The notes under the pieces were generated by a model. It was given only the letters and a program-made list of their open reading frames with translations, did no database searches and was not told where the DNA came from. A DNA stretch of 64,000 nucleotides, taken from positions 62,001 through 126,000 of the forward strand of contig JACPIT010000002.1 of NCBI GenBank assembly GCA_016187945.1, in the 5' to 3' direction. A program made the position numbers and the translations under genes. This DNA is from Opitutia bacterium (GTDB lineage Bacteria; Verrucomicrobiota; Verrucomicrobiia; Opitutales; Opitutaceae). Positions 8,228 through 17,086 of this stretch are shown one piece after another (the stretch's first letter is position 1; the number at the start of each line of letters is the position of its first letter).

Positions 8228-8827
8228 ATGAACTTCGATCCGCGCCCGATTCTCCTCGAAGGCCAGCACGTCCGCCTCGAACCGCTCGCCGGGTCCCATC
8301 GCGCGCCGCTGCTGGCGACCGCGCAGCAACCGCCGGACGTGTTTCAGTGGTTCCTCACCGACTCGCTCGCGAAACCGGCGGTGTTTCACGCGTGGTTCGA
8401 CGATGCCCTGCGCAACATCGCCGCCGGCACCGAGGTCGCGTGGGCGATCGTGCGCCGCAGCGACGGCAAGCTCGTCGGCTCGACGCGCTACCTCGACCTC
8501 CGACGCGCGAATCGCGGCCTCGAGATCGGCAACACCTGGCACGCGCGCGAAGCCCAGCGCACCGCGATCAACACCGAGGCGAAGTTCCTGCTGCTGCGTC
8601 ACGCGTTCGAGGCGCTCGGCGCCGTGCGCGTGCAGTTGAAGACCGACGAGCGCAACGAGCCCTCGCGCCGCGCGATCGCCCGTCTCGGCGCGCAGTTCGA
8701 GGGCGTGTTGCGGCGCTACCAGACGCGCTTCGACGGCTACGTGCGCAACACCGCGATGTTCGCCATCGTCGCCGACGATTGGCCGGCGGTGCGTGCGCGT
8801 CTCGAGGCGCTGCTGACCGCGCGCTGA
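8228..8827 (+). CDS. GNAT family N-acetyltransferase (RimJ/RimL type)
   Basis: A 199-residue protein starting MNFDPRPILLEGQHVRLEP. The pattern is that of the RimJ/RimL-like GNAT group: VRLEPLAGSHR at the N-terminus, VGSTRYLDLRRANRGLEIGN for the beta4-beta5 region, then TEAKFLLLRHAFEALGAVRV and DERNEPSRRAIARLGAQFEG for the acetyl-CoA-binding half. It should acetylate an amine from acetyl-CoA in the cytoplasm. Protein N-termini or small molecules are possible acceptors. Start chosen at the Met directly before the conserved beta1 strand. The frame extends upstream, but that part has no family similarity. No operon partner. Confidence 0.9.
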   Translation: MNFDPRPILLEGQHVRLEPLAGSHRAPLLATAQQPPDVFQWFLTDSLAKPAVFHAWFDDALRNIAAGTEVAWAIVRRSDGKLVGSTRYLDLRRANRGLEIGNTWHAREAQRTAINTEAKFLLLRHAFEALGAVRVQLKTDERNEPSRRAIARLGAQFEGVLRRYQTRFDGYVRNTAMFAIVADDWPAVRARLEALLTAR

Positions 8828-8916
8828 TTTCGCTCGGAGCGGAGTAGGGTGACAACGCTCTTGCGCCGTGCGCCGCGCTTTGCGTTCATCCCCGGGCCTA
8901 TCAACCCAACACCCCT

Positions 8917-10767
8917 ATGAACGAACTGCGCTCGCGCATGCTTGCAGCCTTGGCCGTGCTCGGATTCACCGCCTCGGCTTTTGCCCAAACCGCTCCGGCC
9001 AACCGGACGTTTTCGACTTACTACTTCTTCGGCGACAGCCTCACGGACAGCGGAAACACCTTCGCGCTCACCGGCTCGCCGGGCGCGCCGTATTATCAGG
9101 GCCGCGTCTCGAACGGCATCACCTACGCCGAGTATCTCGCCCCCGGGCTCGCCGCGGCGGCGACGACTTCCTCGAATGGCGCACGGCTGAACTTCGCCTT
9201 CGCGGGCGCCACGGCGACTGTCGGCAGCGCCGTTCCGAACCTCCAAACGCAGGTCGCGATGTATCAGGCGCGCGGCATCGCCGCGAAAGCCGACGGCCTC
9301 TACGTCGTCCTCGCCGGCGCCAACGATCTCCTCAACACCGTCTCGGTGCCCGCGACGCAAAACGGCCCCGCGCTCACGAACGCCGGCGTCGCGGCGTCCA
9401 GCGCCGTCGCCACCGCCGTGAAGTCGCTCGCCACGCTCGGCGCGAAAAACGTCCTCGTGCTCAGCCTGCCGGACATCTCCAAGACGCCGCGCTTCACCAC
9501 CGGTTCCGGCGCGCCCGCCGCGGCGCTCATCCAGGTCGGTTCCTACGCGTTCAACAACGACATCAAGGGCCGCCTGCTCGCCTCGGGCATCGGCGCCGAC
9601 GTGAACCTCACGGTCTTCGATCTGAACTCGGTGCTCGCGACCGTGCTCGCCAACCCGCAGCGCTTCGGTTTCTCGATCACGAATCAGGACTACGTCGACA
9701 TCCTCCTCGCCGGCGGCAGTCCCGGCGACGCCGGCCAATACGTTTTCTGGGACGGCATTCACCCGACCACGAAGATGCACGCCGTCTTCGCCACCGTGCT
9801 CACCGAAGTGCTCAATCCCGAGTTCGTGCTCGGCACGTTCGCCGCGCACGGCACCGCCGCTCTCGCGGCGACCGACATGACCGCAGACGCGCTCGCCGGC
9901 CGCCTCGACACGACGCGCGCCGCCGTGGGCCGCCACAGCGCCGACGGCTGGATCAGCTACGGCTACAAAACCGGCGCCTACAACCGCGACAGCTACCGCA
10001 ACGATTTCGATTTCTCCGGCAGCGTCGTCACTGCCGGCTTCGATCTCAATCTCACCCCGGAACTCCTCGTCGGTGCCGCCGTCTCTGCGGAAAATCTGAA
10101 GACCGACCTCAAGGCCGGCGCCGGCTCCGGCCAGATGCGCGGCCAGCTCGTCGCCGTCTACGCGCAGTGGAAATCCGGCGCGTTCTTCTCCGACGCCAAC
10201 GCCGCCTACGGTTCGCAGGATTTCAAGGATCTCAAACGCACCACCGCACTCGGCGGATTCCAGACCAGCGGCGAAACCGACGGCGACCGCGTCGCCGCCG
10301 CCGTGCGTGTCGGCGCCGATTTCTCCTCGGGCGCGCTGCGCTTCACGCCCTTCGCCGGCCTCCGCTACGCGAAGGCGAAGCTCGACGGCTACACGGAAAC
10401 CGGCGTCACCGGACTGAACTTCGTGTTCGACGGCCAGACCGCAAAATCCTTCGAGGGCCTGCTCGGCGCGACCGCCGACTGGACGATCGACAACCACACG
10501 CTGCCGCTCGTGCTCAGCGCCTCCGCCGTCTATCAGAAGGACATGGCGGACGACACGCGCAGCTTCAGCGGACGCCTCGCCGACACGATCGCCGCGACCT
10601 CCACGATCAACGTGGCCGACGGTCTCGGCGAGACGTTCAAGGTCGGCCTGCGCGCCAGCGGTCTGGTGAGCAAGCGCTGGGGCTGGTCGCTCGGTTACCT
10701 CGCCGACTTCCGGAAAGACGGCAACACGGCCAATCAATACATGTTCGCGCTGCAAACGGGCTTCTGA
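8917..10767 (+). CDS. autotransporter GDSL/SGNH esterase (EstA-like)
   Basis: A 616-residue outer-membrane protein. It has a signal peptide (residues 1-23, cut after AFA), and a passenger GDSL esterase domain with block I FGDSLTDSGN (Ser41), GANDLL in block III and DGIHPTT (Asp/His about 279-282) in block V. A C-terminal autotransporter beta-barrel starts near residue 340 and ends YMFALQTGF with terminal Phe. This matches the EstA family: lipase/esterase displayed on the cell surface while tethered to its own barrel. It is a single-gene unit followed by a strong terminator. Activity is expected on short-chain esters or lipids; the natural substrate is unknown. Confidence 0.95.
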   Translation: MNELRSRMLAALAVLGFTASAFAQTAPANRTFSTYYFFGDSLTDSGNTFALTGSPGAPYYQGRVSNGITYAEYLAPGLAAAATTSSNGARLNFAFAGATATVGSAVPNLQTQVAMYQARGIAAKADGLYVVLAGANDLLNTVSVPATQNGPALTNAGVAASSAVATAVKSLATLGAKNVLVLSLPDISKTPRFTTGSGAPAAALIQVGSYAFNNDIKGRLLASGIGADVNLTVFDLNSVLATVLANPQRFGFSITNQDYVDILLAGGSPGDAGQYVFWDGIHPTTKMHAVFATVLTEVLNPEFVLGTFAAHGTAALAATDMTADALAGRLDTTRAAVGRHSADGWISYGYKTGAYNRDSYRNDFDFSGSVVTAGFDLNLTPELLVGAAVSAENLKTDLKAGAGSGQMRGQLVAVYAQWKSGAFFSDANAAYGSQDFKDLKRTTALGGFQTSGETDGDRVAAAVRVGADFSSGALRFTPFAGLRYAKAKLDGYTETGVTGLNFVFDGQTAKSFEGLLGATADWTIDNHTLPLVLSASAVYQKDMADDTRSFSGRLADTIAATSTINVADGLGETFKVGLRASGLVSKRWGWSLGYLADFRKDGNTANQYMFALQTGF

Positions 10768-10811
10768 GCCCGGCGCCCCCGCGGAAAAGACCGCGAGAAT
10801 TCAAAAACGAA

Positions 10812-10840
10812 GGCCGCGCCAAGAGCGCGGCCTTTTTTTT
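10812..10840 (+). terminator. rho-independent terminator after the esterase gene
   Basis: GGCCGCGCC and GGCGCGGCC-type arms (ggccgcgcc aaga gcgcggcc) are followed by eight T residues, 45 bases past the esterase stop codon. Confidence 0.92.
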
Positions 10841-10891
10841 CGCCGGCTGCCGCGGAAGGCCAAGTGCCGCGAGAAACCGACCACTGGAGTC

Positions 10892-10956
10892 GGCGCCATC
10901 AGCCCGCGAGGCGTGCGCTTCGACGGCGTCAACCCGCGGGGCTGATGGCCCCGCCG
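10892..10956. repeat. inverted repeat, GGCGCCATCAGCCC type
   Basis: GGCGCCATCAGCCCGCGAGG pairs with a later CCCGCGGGGCTGATGGCCCC. Unlike the REP-like families, no GTAG is seen at its ends. With the terminator and the family C repeat it fills the 334-base gap 10768-11101; no gene is visible there. Confidence 0.75.
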
Positions 10957-10982
10957 CCAAGGCGCGCGAACTCGCCTCAGTC

Positions 10983-11079
10983 GTAGCAGCCGACGTGAGG
11001 AGGCTGAGGGGCGCGCGGCAGCGCTGCGGCGAGACGCGGGCGCGCGGGTTTTTCTCAGCCGCCTCACGGCGGCTGCTAC
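10983..11079. repeat. REP-like inverted pair, family C
   Basis: It opens GTAGCAGCCGACGTGAGGAG and closes CCTCACGGCGGCTGCTAC. Both arms carry a CAGCC-GGCTG hairpin. It lies between convergent esterase and thioredoxin-like genes. Confidence 0.88.
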
Positions 11080-11101
11080 GCGGTCCACGCGGCCACGTTT
11101 A

Positions 11102-11587
11102 TCACTCCGGCTGCCACTGGCGCAGGAACGCGACGACTTTGTCCGGATCGTGCGCGGACTTCCCGTCTTCGAGTGCGCCGGTCTCCTGCGTCGTGAGCAT
11201 GTGGCCGTTGCGGTCGAGCAAGACGAGCACCGGCAAGCCGTTCTTGATCGGATTGCCGAAGCGTTCGTTCACGGCGTCGTTGCGCTTCTTGCCGTCGCGG
11301 TGATTCACGTCGACGTGCACCACGATGTAGTGCGCCTTCAATTCGCGGCGCACCGCGCTGTTGTTTTCAAAAAGTTCGTGCAGACGACGGCACCAGATGC
11401 ACCAGTTCGCACCGAAGACGACCAGAACTTGTTTTTGGTCCCGCTTGGCGAGGCGGACGGCTTCGTCGACCTGGGCGGTGCCGTCGGCCTGGGTGTCGTA
11501 GACGTCGGGGCCGGCCTTCGGATATTCGGGTTCGGCGCGGAGCGCGGTCGTGGACGCGAGGAGAGCGAGAAGGACGAGGTAACGCAT
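11102..11587 (-). CDS. exported thioredoxin-family protein
   Basis: A 161-residue protein with a signal peptide (MRYLVLLALLASTTALRAEP, cleavage about residue 18) and a thioredoxin-like fold with active site WCIWC (Cys63, Cys66) after VLVVFGAN. The cis-Pro region is GLPVLVLLDRNG. WCxWC sites of this type occur in DsbD C-terminal-like and DUF255/SoxW-like proteins that handle disulfides in the periplasm. Start ATG 11587 is chosen because it gives the signal peptide. The much longer upstream frame runs antisense through the repeat and the AraC gene and is not credible. No adjacent redox partner is seen. Confidence 0.9.
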   Translation of the reverse strand: MRYLVLLALLASTTALRAEPEYPKAGPDVYDTQADGTAQVDEAVRLAKRDQKQVLVVFGANWCIWCRRLHELFENNSAVRRELKAHYIVVHVDVNHRDGKKRNDAVNERFGNPIKNGLPVLVLLDRNGHMLTTQETGALEDGKSAHDPDKVVAFLRQWQPE

Positions 11588-11667
11588 GGGGCACAGGCTA
11601 GCCAGAGAGCCCTCCCGCGTCGAGCGTGGGGTGTCCAGCGCCGGCCGATTCGGACCGCGATGCCTGG

Positions 11668-11751
11668 GTAGGGCGAGTCGTCCCGACGAGCCGCTCGTTC
11701 GTCGCGTGTTTTGTCCGCGAGCCACGGCTCGTCGGGGACGACTCGCCCTAC
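11668..11751. repeat. REP-like inverted pair, family F (GTAGGGCGAGTCG)
   Basis: It opens GTAGGGCGAGTCGTCCCGAC and closes GACGACTCGCCCTAC. Single occurrence in this window. It lies between the thioredoxin-like and AraC-type genes, both minus strand. Confidence 0.85.
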
Positions 11752-11802
11752 CGAGAGCAGGCCGGTCGCGGACGGCGACGCCGTCGGATCGCGCCGCTCG
11801 GT

Positions 11803-12693
11803 TCACTTCCGGCGGATCGGCACGAGGAAGTCGAATTCGCAGCCGGCGCCGCCGTCGCCGAAGCGCTCGTCCTGCCGGTCGAGGTTCGGCGCACCGGTGT
11901 GCATGAACTCCGAGCGCGGCAACCACGAGCCGAACGCGTAGTTGATCGTCTCGCCGAGTTTCGCGACCGGCCCGCGGTGCGTGAAGCACGCGTAGGTGCT
12001 CGCACGGATGCGCCAGAGCGCGAGCGGCGGCGCGGCCTCGCGCGAAACGGCGACGTTGATCGCGGCGAGGTATTCGAGTTCGTCGGGATGGCGGCGATCG
12101 CTGTCGGCGGGACAGCGCACGGCGCCGTAGACATATTTGTCCACCTGCGGCTGGAGCTGCGCGATGAGCGGGCAGAACCGGGCGTAGAGGCGCGGCACGA
12201 CAGCGGTGTTGTCGGCGTCGGGCGACATCGGGCCGATGAAGCGGGCGGTGAGGCCGAGGAGATTGAGCGCGGGGAGTTCGATGATTTGTGGTTCCATGGA
12301 CGTTTGGCGGGGCAGGCGTTTGAGACGGCGAAGCGTGAGGCGCGGGCGGGTGCGATTCCAAGCGAGCCCGCCGCGGCGGCGAAACTCGCTCGGCGTCACG
12401 CCGAACGCGGCGCGGAACGCGCGCGTGAACGCCTCGTGCGACTCGAATTGGTAGTCCAGCGCGAGATCGAGGATCGGCCGGCGCGAGTTTTTCAGTTCCT
12501 CCGCGGCGGCGGTGAGGCGGCGCTTGCGGATGTAGGAGCCGAGCGAATCGCCGGTCATTTCGGCGAAGATGCGGTGAAAATGCCAGAGCGAGAAACCGGC
12601 GCGCCGCGCGATGGCGTCGAGCGAGATCGGCTCGCGGAGGTGCCGCTCGATCGTGTCGGCGGCGCGGATGACGGCTTGGCGGTAGTGGTCCAT
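11803..12693 (-). CDS. AraC-family regulator with GyrI-like effector domain
   Basis: From ATG 12693 the protein has 296 residues. Residues 1-105 are the AraC double helix-turn-helix: ISLDAIARRAGFSLWHFHRIF, then DLALDYQFESHEAFTRAFRA and FGVTPSEFRRRGG. Residues about 130-296 form a GyrI/SOUL-like ligand-binding domain (RFIGPMSPDADNTA, LWRIRASTYACFTHRGP). This is the Rob/SoxS-plus-effector layout of drug- or small-molecule-responsive activators. Upstream residues of the open frame lie in a repeat and lack similarity. Targets unknown; no efflux gene is adjacent. Confidence 0.9.
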   Translation of the reverse strand: MDHYRQAVIRAADTIERHLREPISLDAIARRAGFSLWHFHRIFAEMTGDSLGSYIRKRRLTAAAEELKNSRRPILDLALDYQFESHEAFTRAFRAAFGVTPSEFRRRGGLAWNRTRPRLTLRRLKRLPRQTSMEPQIIELPALNLLGLTARFIGPMSPDADNTAVVPRLYARFCPLIAQLQPQVDKYVYGAVRCPADSDRRHPDELEYLAAINVAVSREAAPPLALWRIRASTYACFTHRGPVAKLGETINYAFGSWLPRSEFMHTGAPNLDRQDERFGDGGAGCEFDFLVPIRRK

Positions 12694-12756
12694 CGCTGAA
12701 TTCGGCGGCGACTGTAGCAGAGCGCTGCGCGCCGTCGCTTGATTTGTTGTGCGAAT

Positions 12757-12907
12757 CGAGTGCGGCGAACCGCCGCAGCGGTCTGTGGCCGACCGGTCAG
12801 ACGCGAGTGCGGCGACGAGAGTCCTTGTCGCCGCCAGGGACGGCGGCGACCACCTTGCCGGTGCGCGGCGCACGCGGTCGTTTTCGGCGGTCATAGACCG
12901 CCGCTAC
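12757..12907. repeat. REP-like repeat region, family H (CGGCGGTC)
   Basis: The right arm read on the minus strand is GTAG plus CGGCGGTCTATGACCGCCG, a perfect hairpin. A diverged left arm (GCGGCGAACCGCCGC, then CGGTCTGTGGCCGACCG) lies about 100 bases before. It occupies the gap between the AraC start and the methyltransferase stop. Confidence 0.75.
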
Positions 12908-12911
12908 AGGG

Positions 12912-13850
12912 TCAGCATTTCCGCGCGAGCCAGAAACGGCATTCGTCGGAAAAATCCTTCACCGCCGTCGACTCGACGGCGATGCGGCGGCGCATCTCGT
13001 CCCACTCGTGCGTCCAGCCGGTGGCGGCGAGGTCTTCGAGGATCTCGGTGCGATCCGGCAGATGCATGAACACGCGGTAATTGTCGTCGTCGACGAAGTA
13101 GCGGTCGCCGAACTCGACGAGCACGGGATCCTGTTTGCCCTGCGCCCAGAGCTCCGCGTGGCGCGCCCAGTGGCGGCGCTCGGCCGGTTCGTCGTCGCGA
13201 TCGTGCGTCGTGAAGAGCAGCGGCGCGCCGGGCGCGGCGAGCGCGTGCAGCCCGCGCAGCGCCGCGCGGCGATTCTCGCGACCGGGGATTTGCATCAGCC
13301 CGTTGAAGAGAAACAGCACGCCGGCGAACAGCGCCGGCGCGACGGAGCGACGGGCGGTCGAGTAACCTGTTAGGTTACTCTTCGCTTGGCGCCTCGCGCT
13401 ATTTCCACTCTGCGGGGGTGTGGCCCGGTAACCTATTAGGTTACCGTTGCCGGTGGCTCGCTCGGAAGCGGGGACGGAAGTGTAACCTAATAGGTTACAC
13501 TTGTCCGGGAGCTGCGTGGCGTCGGCGTGGAGGAGGCGGATGCGGCGGGTGAGCTTTTTCTCGCGGGCGAAGTGGCGGGCCTGGTCGAGGAGTTCTTCGG
13601 CGAAGTCGAAGGCGGTGATCTTGGTGTAGCCGAGTTCGGCGAGCGCGAGCGTCACGCGGCCGGTGCCGCAGCCGGCTTCGAGGAGCGGGGCGCGCGGGTC
13701 GGGGAAATGTTGCTCGATGAGTTTCTGCTCGGAGGCCCAGAGGCCGAGGCGCTCCGCGGCGCGTGCGTAGTGCACGACGGATTCGAGCGCGTTGAAGTCG
13801 GCGCGCACGGTGGCGCCGGTGATTTTGCGAGCGGAGTCGGAAGGGGGCAT
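12912..13850 (-). CDS. class I SAM-dependent methyltransferase with in-frame repeat insertion
   Basis: A 312-residue protein with motif I LLEAGCGTGRV (residues about 55-65), acidic ITAFDFAEE, and LLHADATQLPD, followed after an insert by FAGVLFLFNGLMQIPG. It is a Rossmann-fold SAM methyltransferase; substrate unknown. Between ATQLPD and FAGVLFL lies about 60 residues of low-complexity sequence in which CNLLGYT, GNLIGYR and SNLTGYS recur. These are translations of three copies of a 17-bp palindrome. Removing the segment would leave a normal-length enzyme of about 250 residues. Whether the insert is tolerated as a surface loop is unknown. Confidence 0.85.
   Translation of the reverse strand: MPPSDSARKITGATVRADFNALESVVHYARAAERLGLWASEQKLIEQHFPDPRAPLLEAGCGTGRVTLALAELGYTKITAFDFAEELLDQARHFAREKKLTRRIRLLHADATQLPDKCNLLGYTSVPASERATGNGNLIGYRATPPQSGNSARRQAKSNLTGYSTARRSVAPALFAGVLFLFNGLMQIPGRENRRAALRGLHALAAPGAPLLFTTHDRDDEPAERRHWARHAELWAQGKQDPVLVEFGDRYFVDDDNYRVFMHLPDRTEILEDLAATGWTHEWDEMRRRIAVESTAVKDFSDECRFWLARKC
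13362..13498. repeat. three 17-bp palindromes GTAACCTAATAGGTTAC inside the methyltransferase
   Basis: Copies at 13362-13378 (GTAACCTGTTAGGTTAC), 13428-13444 (GTAACCTATTAGGTTAC) and 13482-13498 (GTAACCTAATAGGTTAC). Starts are 66 and 54 bases apart, both multiples of three, so all stay in the same reading phase. The AT-rich palindrome core stands out from the surrounding GC-rich sequence. Confidence 0.95.
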
Positions 13851-13861
13851 CGGTGCGGTGA

Positions 13862-13972
13862 GTAGCGCCGGTCTTCGACCGGCGAGAACCCATTTGAGAG
13901 CGAGCGGGATCAGGGAAGCGCGGGTGGCGGCGGCGGTGGACGTTCTTTCCGCCGGTCAGAGACCGGCGCTAC
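13862..13972. repeat. REP-like inverted pair, family G (CGCCGGTC); supplies a stop codon
   Basis: It opens GTAGCGCCGGTCTTCGACCG with a perfect CGCCGGTC-GACCGGCG hairpin and closes with GACCGGCGCTAC. The closing CTAC (13969-13972) contains, on the minus strand, the TAG stop of the neighbouring rRNA methyltransferase gene. Confidence 0.9.
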
Positions 13973-15120
13973 TTCTTTTTCCAGGTGGCGAGGAACATGC
14001 CGTTGGCGTTCAGTTCGTGCGGCTGGAGGAAAAGTTGAGAGCCGGGAGCGGAGGGCTGAGCGCCCGGGAAGACGGGGACGGGTTCAAATTCAGGGTGCGC
14101 GGCGGCGAAGGCGTCGGCGACGTCGGTGGTCTCGGCGCGCGTGAGCGTGCAGACGGAATAGACGAGGCGGCCGCCGGACTTCAGCGAGCTGGCGACGTGG
14201 TCGAGCAGGCGTTGTTGCACGGCGGCGAGTTCGCGGACGTCGGCGGGTTGCGTGGTCCAGCGCGCGTGCGGGTTGCGCTGCCAGGTGCCGACGCCGCTGC
14301 ACGGCGCGTCGACGAGCACACCGTCGAATTTGGTTTTCGTCGGGAGCTTGGCGGAGCCGTCCCACGGTGCGGTGCGGTAGTTGAACATGCCGGCGCGCGC
14401 GGCGCGTTTTTTCAGATGGTCGAGGCGGCGGACGGAGCGGTCGCTGGCCCAGAGGAGGCCTTTGTTCTGCATCAGATCGGAGAGATGCAGCGTCTTGCCG
14501 CCCTCGCCGGCGCAGGCGTCCCACCAAGTCTGGCCGGGCTGCGGCGCGCAGGCGTGGCCGACGAGTTGCGAGGCGAGGTCCTGGATTTCGAAGCGGCCGT
14601 CGCGGAATTCGTCGGTGAGAAACAGGTCGCGGGGGCCGGAGTAGCGAAAGGCGGAGAGTTGAGAGTTGAGGGTTGAGAGTTGAGAGCTGGGGGCGGGGGC
14701 GCAGTCGCCGAGGAGGGCGGGCAGGTTGGCGGCTTCGTTTTGTTTGGCGCGGAGCCAGAGGACGGGTTCGCGTTGGAGCTGGCGCAGCCAGTCGGGCGCG
14801 ACGTCCATCTCGGTTTTCAGCCAGTCGGGCACGGCGCGGGCGGCGAGCGCCTCGGCTTTGAACGACCCCGGTGCGCGGTCGAAGCGCGCCTGCAAATCGA
14901 GCGCGGCCGCGGCCTGTTTTTGCAGCGACTGTTTCGGCTCGAGCCAGCGCCACCAGCGGAAATACGCGAACACCGCGCGGCTGACGGCGCGGCGGAGCGC
15001 GGGGGCGGAGCCGTGGCGCGTGCGGCCAAGCGTCTCGCGCAGGGCGGCGTCGGCGGGCGTGCCGGTTTGCACGAGCTTCAGGACGCGCGCGGCTTCGTTG
15101 AGGAGGGCGGTGTCGGTCAC
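13969..15120 (-). CDS. NOL1/NOP2/Sun (RsmB-like) RNA cytosine-5 methyltransferase
   Basis: From GTG 15120 the protein has 383 residues. Diagnostic parts are the SAM motif region WWDACAGEGGKTLHLSD, motif IV VLVDAPCSGVGTWQRNP (catalytic Cys in PC) and motif VI VYSVCTLTRAET (second Cys), then a C-terminus NANGMFLATWKKK. These enzymes make m5C in rRNA or tRNA. An in-frame insert SSQLSTLNSQLSAF around residues 145-158 comes from a 7-bp-period repeat. The stop codon TAG belongs to a REP-like element. A longer N-terminus up to 15315 is possible but looks non-coding. Exact RNA target not determined. Confidence 0.88.
   Translation of the reverse strand: MTDTALLNEAARVLKLVQTGTPADAALRETLGRTRHGSAPALRRAVSRAVFAYFRWWRWLEPKQSLQKQAAAALDLQARFDRAPGSFKAEALAARAVPDWLKTEMDVAPDWLRQLQREPVLWLRAKQNEAANLPALLGDCAPAPSSQLSTLNSQLSAFRYSGPRDLFLTDEFRDGRFEIQDLASQLVGHACAPQPGQTWWDACAGEGGKTLHLSDLMQNKGLLWASDRSVRRLDHLKKRAARAGMFNYRTAPWDGSAKLPTKTKFDGVLVDAPCSGVGTWQRNPHARWTTQPADVRELAAVQQRLLDHVASSLKSGGRLVYSVCTLTRAETTDVADAFAAAHPEFEPVPVFPGAQPSAPGSQLFLQPHELNANGMFLATWKKK
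14654..14687. repeat. 7-bp-period repeat (GAGAGTT) within coding sequence
   Basis: Five near-copies of GAGAGTT/GAGGGTT in tandem. On the coding strand it reads Ser-Gln-Leu-Ser-Thr-Leu-Asn, in frame with the methyltransferase. The same heptamer is found twice in dnaE. Confidence 0.9.
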
Positions 15121-15334
15121 GTGCCGAGGGCAACGGCGTGGCGGAGATTTTTCAAGCGCACATCCTCGTGCGTCATCGGCTAAAGATTTAGCGCTACCGC
15201 CCGATATGGAGAATCGGCAGAGCTGGGGCCAAGGCTCGCCCTCATCCACGTAACGCCTGACCCCTTCCACGCGACTGCCCGCTCGGCGCGGCCGCTGGGC
15301 CGGGGTCGGCCTCACCCCCCGAACTCAGTCAGTC

Positions 15335-17086
15335 ATGAAACATTGGACCATCGCGCAACGCGTTTCCGGCGGCTTTGCCGCCGTGCTGCTCATCATCCTT
15401 GGCCTCGGCGCATTTGTGCTCGTCTCCGGCGAGCGGATCGCCCGCGAAAGCGCCCGCTCGGCGCGCGCCAGCGAACTGGCGGCCACCGTCCTCGAGGTGC
15501 GCAGCCGGGCCTTCCGCATCCAGGCCAATTTCTACAAACACATCAACGCCCACACCGCGGCGGACATGGACGAAATCGAGGCGCGGATCGGCGCGCTGCG
15601 GCAGGACAACAACGCGGGCATGAAGTCGTGCGAACGGCTTTACGGCGAACTCGGGCTCGGACGGGCGGAGTTTGACCGGCTCGCGGCCTTGATGGCGCGC
15701 TTCCGGGGCACGCTGGACGATTTTCTCAAGGAGAGCCGGCAGGCGACGGACAACGAGGCGAGCGCGCGTGTCTACGCGCATGCTCGGACAGACTTCGATC
15801 CGATCATCCGCGATTACGACGTGGTGCTCGACGGCGTGGCGCAGTCGGCGCGCCAGCTCGCGGCGGAGAGCGACGCTGCACTCGCGGGCACGGTGCGCGG
15901 CAGTCAGCGCGCGGCGATGGGCGGCGCCGGTGCGGCGCTCGTGGCGGGTGCGCTGCTGGGTTTCCTGATCGTGCGCGGCACCAGTCGTGCGCTCCGGCAA
16001 GTTGCCGACGTGCTCGCCGGCTCCGCCGCGCAGGTGGCGGCAGCCGCGAGCCAGGTGTCGTCCGCGAGCCAGTCGCTCGCGCAGGGCGCCAGCGAGCAGG
16101 CGGCTTCGCTGGAGGAGACCAGCGCGTCGCTCGAAGAGATCAACAGCATGGCGCGCCGCAACGCCGACGGTGCCGCCAGCGCCCAGACGGTGGCGACCGA
16201 GACGCGGCAGTCGAGCACGCTCGGCGCACAGCAGATGGGCGAGATGGTCGGAGCGATGGATGCGATCAAATCCTCCTCCGACAACATTGCGAAAATCATC
16301 AAGACGATCGACGAGATCGCCTTTCAGACGAACATCCTCGCGCTCAACGCCGCGGTGGAGGCCGCCCGCGCCGGCGAGGCCGGGGCCGGATTCGCGGTCG
16401 TGGCCGACGAGGTGCGCGCGCTCGCCCAACGCGCCGCCCAGTCGGCGCGCGAGACCGCCGAGCGCATCGAGGATTCCCTCCAGAAGAGCGCGCACGGCGC
16501 CGCCATCTCCGGCCGCATGGCCGAGAGTTTGAAGCAGATCGAAAACCACGCCATGCGCGTGAACGATTTCGTCTCCGACATCGCGACGGCGTCGCGCGAG
16601 CAGACGCAGGGGCTCGCGCAGATCGGCGGCGCCATTGCCCAGATGGACAAGGTGACCCAGGCCAACGCCGGCAGCGCGGAGGAGACGGCCAGCGCGGCCG
16701 AGGAGCTGAACGCGCAGGCGCTCGCGATGCAGGAAAGCGTGCAGGACTTGCTGCGCCTCGTCGACCGCGCCGCCGCGCGCGCGGAATCCGTGGCGACAAA
16801 ACGCGGGAGCGCCGCGCCGGTCCGGCCGGTGCTGGCAGCGCGACCGACGCGCGTCACCGCGGCGACGCCGGACGCGCCGCCCGTGCGCGGACGCGACGCG
16901 CAGGACGAGTTCTTCCGCGACGACGTGCGCGAGCGCGGCACGGCGCACGCGCACGCTCACGCGAATGAAGCGCACCACTCGCCGCACTCGGCGCCGCGAC
17001 ACCACACGACCGCGACGGCCGAACACACTCCGCACCGCCTGCCGGCATTGACCTCCGAGCGCGGCAGCGACGCGGGAGAGAACTGA
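15335..17086 (+). CDS. methyl-accepting chemotaxis protein with His-rich C-terminal tail
   Basis: A 583-residue chemoreceptor. It has a membrane segment at residues 12-33, a four-helix-bundle type periplasmic sensor (35-188), a second membrane segment (191-212), and a long cytoplasmic coiled coil. The signalling tip is [20 protein letters not shown], then [20 protein letters not shown]. The MA domain ends near 485. The remaining 100 residues are Pro/Ala/Arg-rich and end in a His-rich stretch ([14 protein letters not shown] and RHH). It should relay periplasmic ligand binding to CheA/CheW. No che genes are in the window. The periplasmic ligand is unknown. The His-rich tail is unusual and could bind metal ions. 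Confidence 0.95.
   Translation: MKHWTIAQRVSGGFAAVLLIILGLGAFVLVSGERIARESARSARASELAATVLEVRSRAFRIQANFYKHINAHTAADMDEIEARIGALRQDNNAGMKSCERLYGELGLGRAEFDRLAALMARFRGTLDDFLKESRQATDNEASARVYAHARTDFDPIIRDYDVVLDGVAQSARQLAAESDAALAGTVRGSQRAAMGGAGAALVAGALLGFLIVRGTSRALRQVADVLAGSAAQVAAAASQVSSASQSLAQGASEQAASLEETSASLEEINSMARRNADGAASAQTVATETRQSSTLGAQQMGEMVGAMDAIKSSSDNIAKIIKTIDEIAFQTNILALNAAVEAARAGEAGAGFAVVADEVRALAQRAAQSARETAERIEDSLQKSAHGAAISGRMAESLKQIENHAMRVNDFVSDIATASREQTQGLAQIGGAIAQMDKVTQANAGSAEETASAAEELNAQALAMQESVQDLLRLVDRAAARAESVATKRGSAAPVRPVLAARPTRVTAATPDAPPVRGRDAQDEFFRDDVRERGTAHAHAHANEAHHSPHSAPRHHTTATAEHTPHRLPALTSERGSDAGEN

Noticed and set aside
13362-13498. CRISPR-like array of three repeats with spacers
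   Set aside because: The repeats are 17-bp palindromes with imperfect copies, spaced 49 and 37 bases, within a coding frame and without cas genes. An in-gene palindrome family fits better.
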